NCBI GenBank assembly: GCA_041743835.1
Contig: JBGTLW010000039.1
Span: 1 to 6,772 of the forward strand
Reading direction: 5' to 3'
From: JBGTLW01 sp041743835
GTDB lineage: Bacteria; Planctomycetota; Phycisphaerae; Phycisphaerales; Phycisphaeraceae
DNA length: 6,772 nucleotides
Of this stretch, positions 5,825-6,772 are shown one piece after another (position 1 is the first letter of the stretch; each line of letters opens with the position of its first letter). The notes beneath the pieces were generated by a model, which was given only the letters and a program-made list of their open reading frames with translations, was not told where the DNA came from and ran no database searches. The position numbers and the translations under genes are program-made.

Positions 5825-5935
5825 ATGCCGAACGATTTTCGACGAATGCTCCCGCTCACGCTGCTGATCGAAGTGCTGCCGCATGCTCGCGGCAGCGATC
5901 AACTGGACGACGAATCTCTGCAAGGACTGTTGTAA
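5825..5935 (+). CDS. Small ORF directly downstream of the lyase, unknown function
   Basis: A 36-residue ORF beginning MPNDFRRMLPLTLLIEVL and ending DDESLQGLL, 25 bases after the lyase stop. AAAGGA (5811-5816) sits 8 bases before its ATG, as good a ribosome site as those of the large genes. The N-terminus has Arg-Arg before a hydrophobic run, faintly like an export signal, but Glu16 interrupts the run. The same frame stays open for another 66 codons after the TAA, beginning with a Pro/Thr-rich stretch. So it may be a true small protein cotranscribed with the lyase, or the start of a larger gene broken by a stop. No family is recognised. Confidence 0.4.
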   Translation: MPNDFRRMLPLTLLIEVLPHARGSDQLDDESLQGLL

Positions 5936-5941
5936 CCGTTC

Positions 5942-5974
5942 ACACCAACACCAACACCGGCACCGGCTTGCCGG
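5942..5974. repeat. Short hexamer tandem repeat running into a GC hairpin
   Basis: Four units of a 6-base repeat (ACACCA, ACACCA, ACACCG, GCACCG) occupy 5942-5965. They overlap an inverted repeat CCGGCA (5957-5962) / TGCCGG (5969-5974) with a 6-base loop. The hairpin lies after the lyase and small ORF and could aid transcript ending or stability, but no T-run follows, so it is not called a terminator. Confidence 0.4.
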
Positions 5975-6104
5975 CCGCGACCTGGCGGAGTCGGTCACAG
6001 AAAACAAAGACGATATTGGGGCGGGGCTGACTCATGTCGTGTGCAAGGGATCGTGAGCATCCGTGAAAAAACGGCGGGATTCATTCTCGAAAAGCTGGCC
6101 GCAT

Positions 6105-6772
6105 CTACTGACCCGCAGCTTGTGTGGCGGGTCTGATGTAGATCGCGAAGCTGCTGCGGCCCGGGCCGTTCTCGACGCGGAGGAGGAAACTGTTCACGCC
6201 CTCCTTGAGCCTGGCTTGCCGGTAGCCGCGGTAATGCAGGGCGGACTTGTTGCCTTCGATGGTCTCGCCGAAGCTGAAGAGCCAGGACTGCTCCTTTTCG
6301 GTTTCGTGCCAGGTCGGCCCGGCGATGGATTGGTCGCCGTTGAGGATCACCGTGGAGGCGTCGTCCGAAGCGATCGCGAGCCAGACGGTCATGTCGCGCG
6401 GGGCCTTGATGTAGGTGAACGCATAGCTGACGGAGTTGCCAGCCTGGTCGGAGAAGTAGCTGGTGCCGGGGCGTGGTTCGCGTCGGTAGGTCCACTTGAG
6501 CGTTCGGCCATCAGGCCCGCGATAGGTCGCGCCCAGGTCAACCACGGTTTCGGGGGTATAGCTGCTACTGAGGCTTGCGGAGGTGCCGTCGGTGAACGGG
6601 CCGATGGTGTACCAGCCATCGACGAACATCCAGTTCGGCTCGCCGTCCTGCACGACGCGTCCGACATCGACCAGCGCCATGAGTTTGGCGCGTTCAGCTT
6701 CGGGGTCTCGCGCGGCGGGCCGGCCGTCGCCCTTCTCCCCGCCCCCGATGCCGCCCGGGCCCGAGCCGGTAT
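6105..6772 (-). CDS. C-terminal part of a protein with a galactose-binding-like domain
   Basis: The frame is open from the right edge to TAG at 6105-6107, giving about 222 residues; the true start lies outside the window. A Met at 6680 is in frame but has no clear ribosome site, and open sequence precedes it, so I treat the gene as partial. The visible part begins with a Gly-rich stretch (TGSGPGGIGGGEKGDG), then a charged helix-like segment (RDPEAERAKLMALVDVG). Then comes a beta-rich domain: DGWYTIGPFTDG, LKWTYRR, DMTVWLAIASDDASTVILNG, and LKEGVNSFLLRVENG near the end. This order (W..iGPF, a strand with sDD then vw-NG, and kegvN-fllkv-n) matches the galactose-binding-like or PA14-like modules attached to planctomycete surface and carbohydrate-active proteins. 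The module likely binds a glycan. The role of the missing N-terminus is unknown. It converges on the lyase unit. Confidence 0.75.
   Translation of the reverse strand, partial: TGSGPGGIGGGEKGDGRPAARDPEAERAKLMALVDVGRVVQDGEPNWMFVDGWYTIGPFTDGTSASLSSSYTPETVVDLGATYRGPDGRTLKWTYRREPRPGTSYFSDQAGNSVSYAFTYIKAPRDMTVWLAIASDDASTVILNGDQSIAGPTWHETEKEQSWLFSFGETIEGNKSALHYRGYRQARLKEGVNSFLLRVENGPGRSSFAIYIRPATQAAGQ

Noticed and set aside
3895..5859. Long open frame of 654 codons on the minus strand, opposite the lyase
   Set aside because: It mirrors the strongly supported PL8 gene. Such antisense frames are common in GC-rich genes, and the product has no recognisable domain or ribosome site.
6061..6074. CCGT-GAAAAA-ACGG hairpin between convergent genes, considered as a terminator
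   Set aside because: The stem is only 4 bases and the A/T run is in the loop rather than after the stem.

Overview
The window reads as a GC-rich bacterial chromosome segment, most likely from a planctomycete and probably the Phycisphaerae side of that phylum. Two features suggest this: a PEP-CTERM surface protein, and a pseudopilin-like protein with the N-terminal methylation motif common in that group. Verrucomicrobiota or Lentisphaerota remain possible, because no marker gene is present and the assignment rests on protein style alone.

Layout. On the minus strand, read right to left, come a LacI/GalR-family regulator (start 2521), a secreted PEP-CTERM protein (start 1357) and a pseudopilin-type protein (start 476, running off the left edge). 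They are closely spaced and could be one transcription unit. Positions 2522-3630 form a gap of about 1.1 kb before a plus-strand gene. The gap holds a good promoter for the regulator, several inverted and direct repeats, a short decayed-looking coding fragment on the minus strand, and one weakly supported small ORF. The plus-strand gene (3631-5799) encodes a complete polysaccharide lyase of family PL8 (chondroitin AC / hyaluronate / xanthan lyase type). A 36-codon ORF with a good ribosome binding site follows it. At the right edge a convergent minus-strand gene, cut by the window, encodes a Gly-rich stretch followed by a galactose-binding-like beta domain.

How the genes may work together (inference): a LacI-type regulator next to a secreted lyase is the usual arrangement of a locus for using an acidic polysaccharide. 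The PEP-CTERM and pseudopilin-like proteins would be surface components. No transporter, sulfatase or unsaturated-uronyl hydrolase is visible, so the pathway is incomplete here.

The most notable observation is inside the lyase. Its His, Tyr, two Arg and Glu active-site positions keep the spacing I recall for Flavobacterium chondroitinase AC. The position matching the catalytic Asn is Asp, and the usual Asn-Trp-Trp aromatic patch reads Asn-Pro-Phe. The regulator also lacks the usual acidic residues in two sugar-contacting segments. I see no CRISPR array, tRNA, rRNA or intact mobile element.
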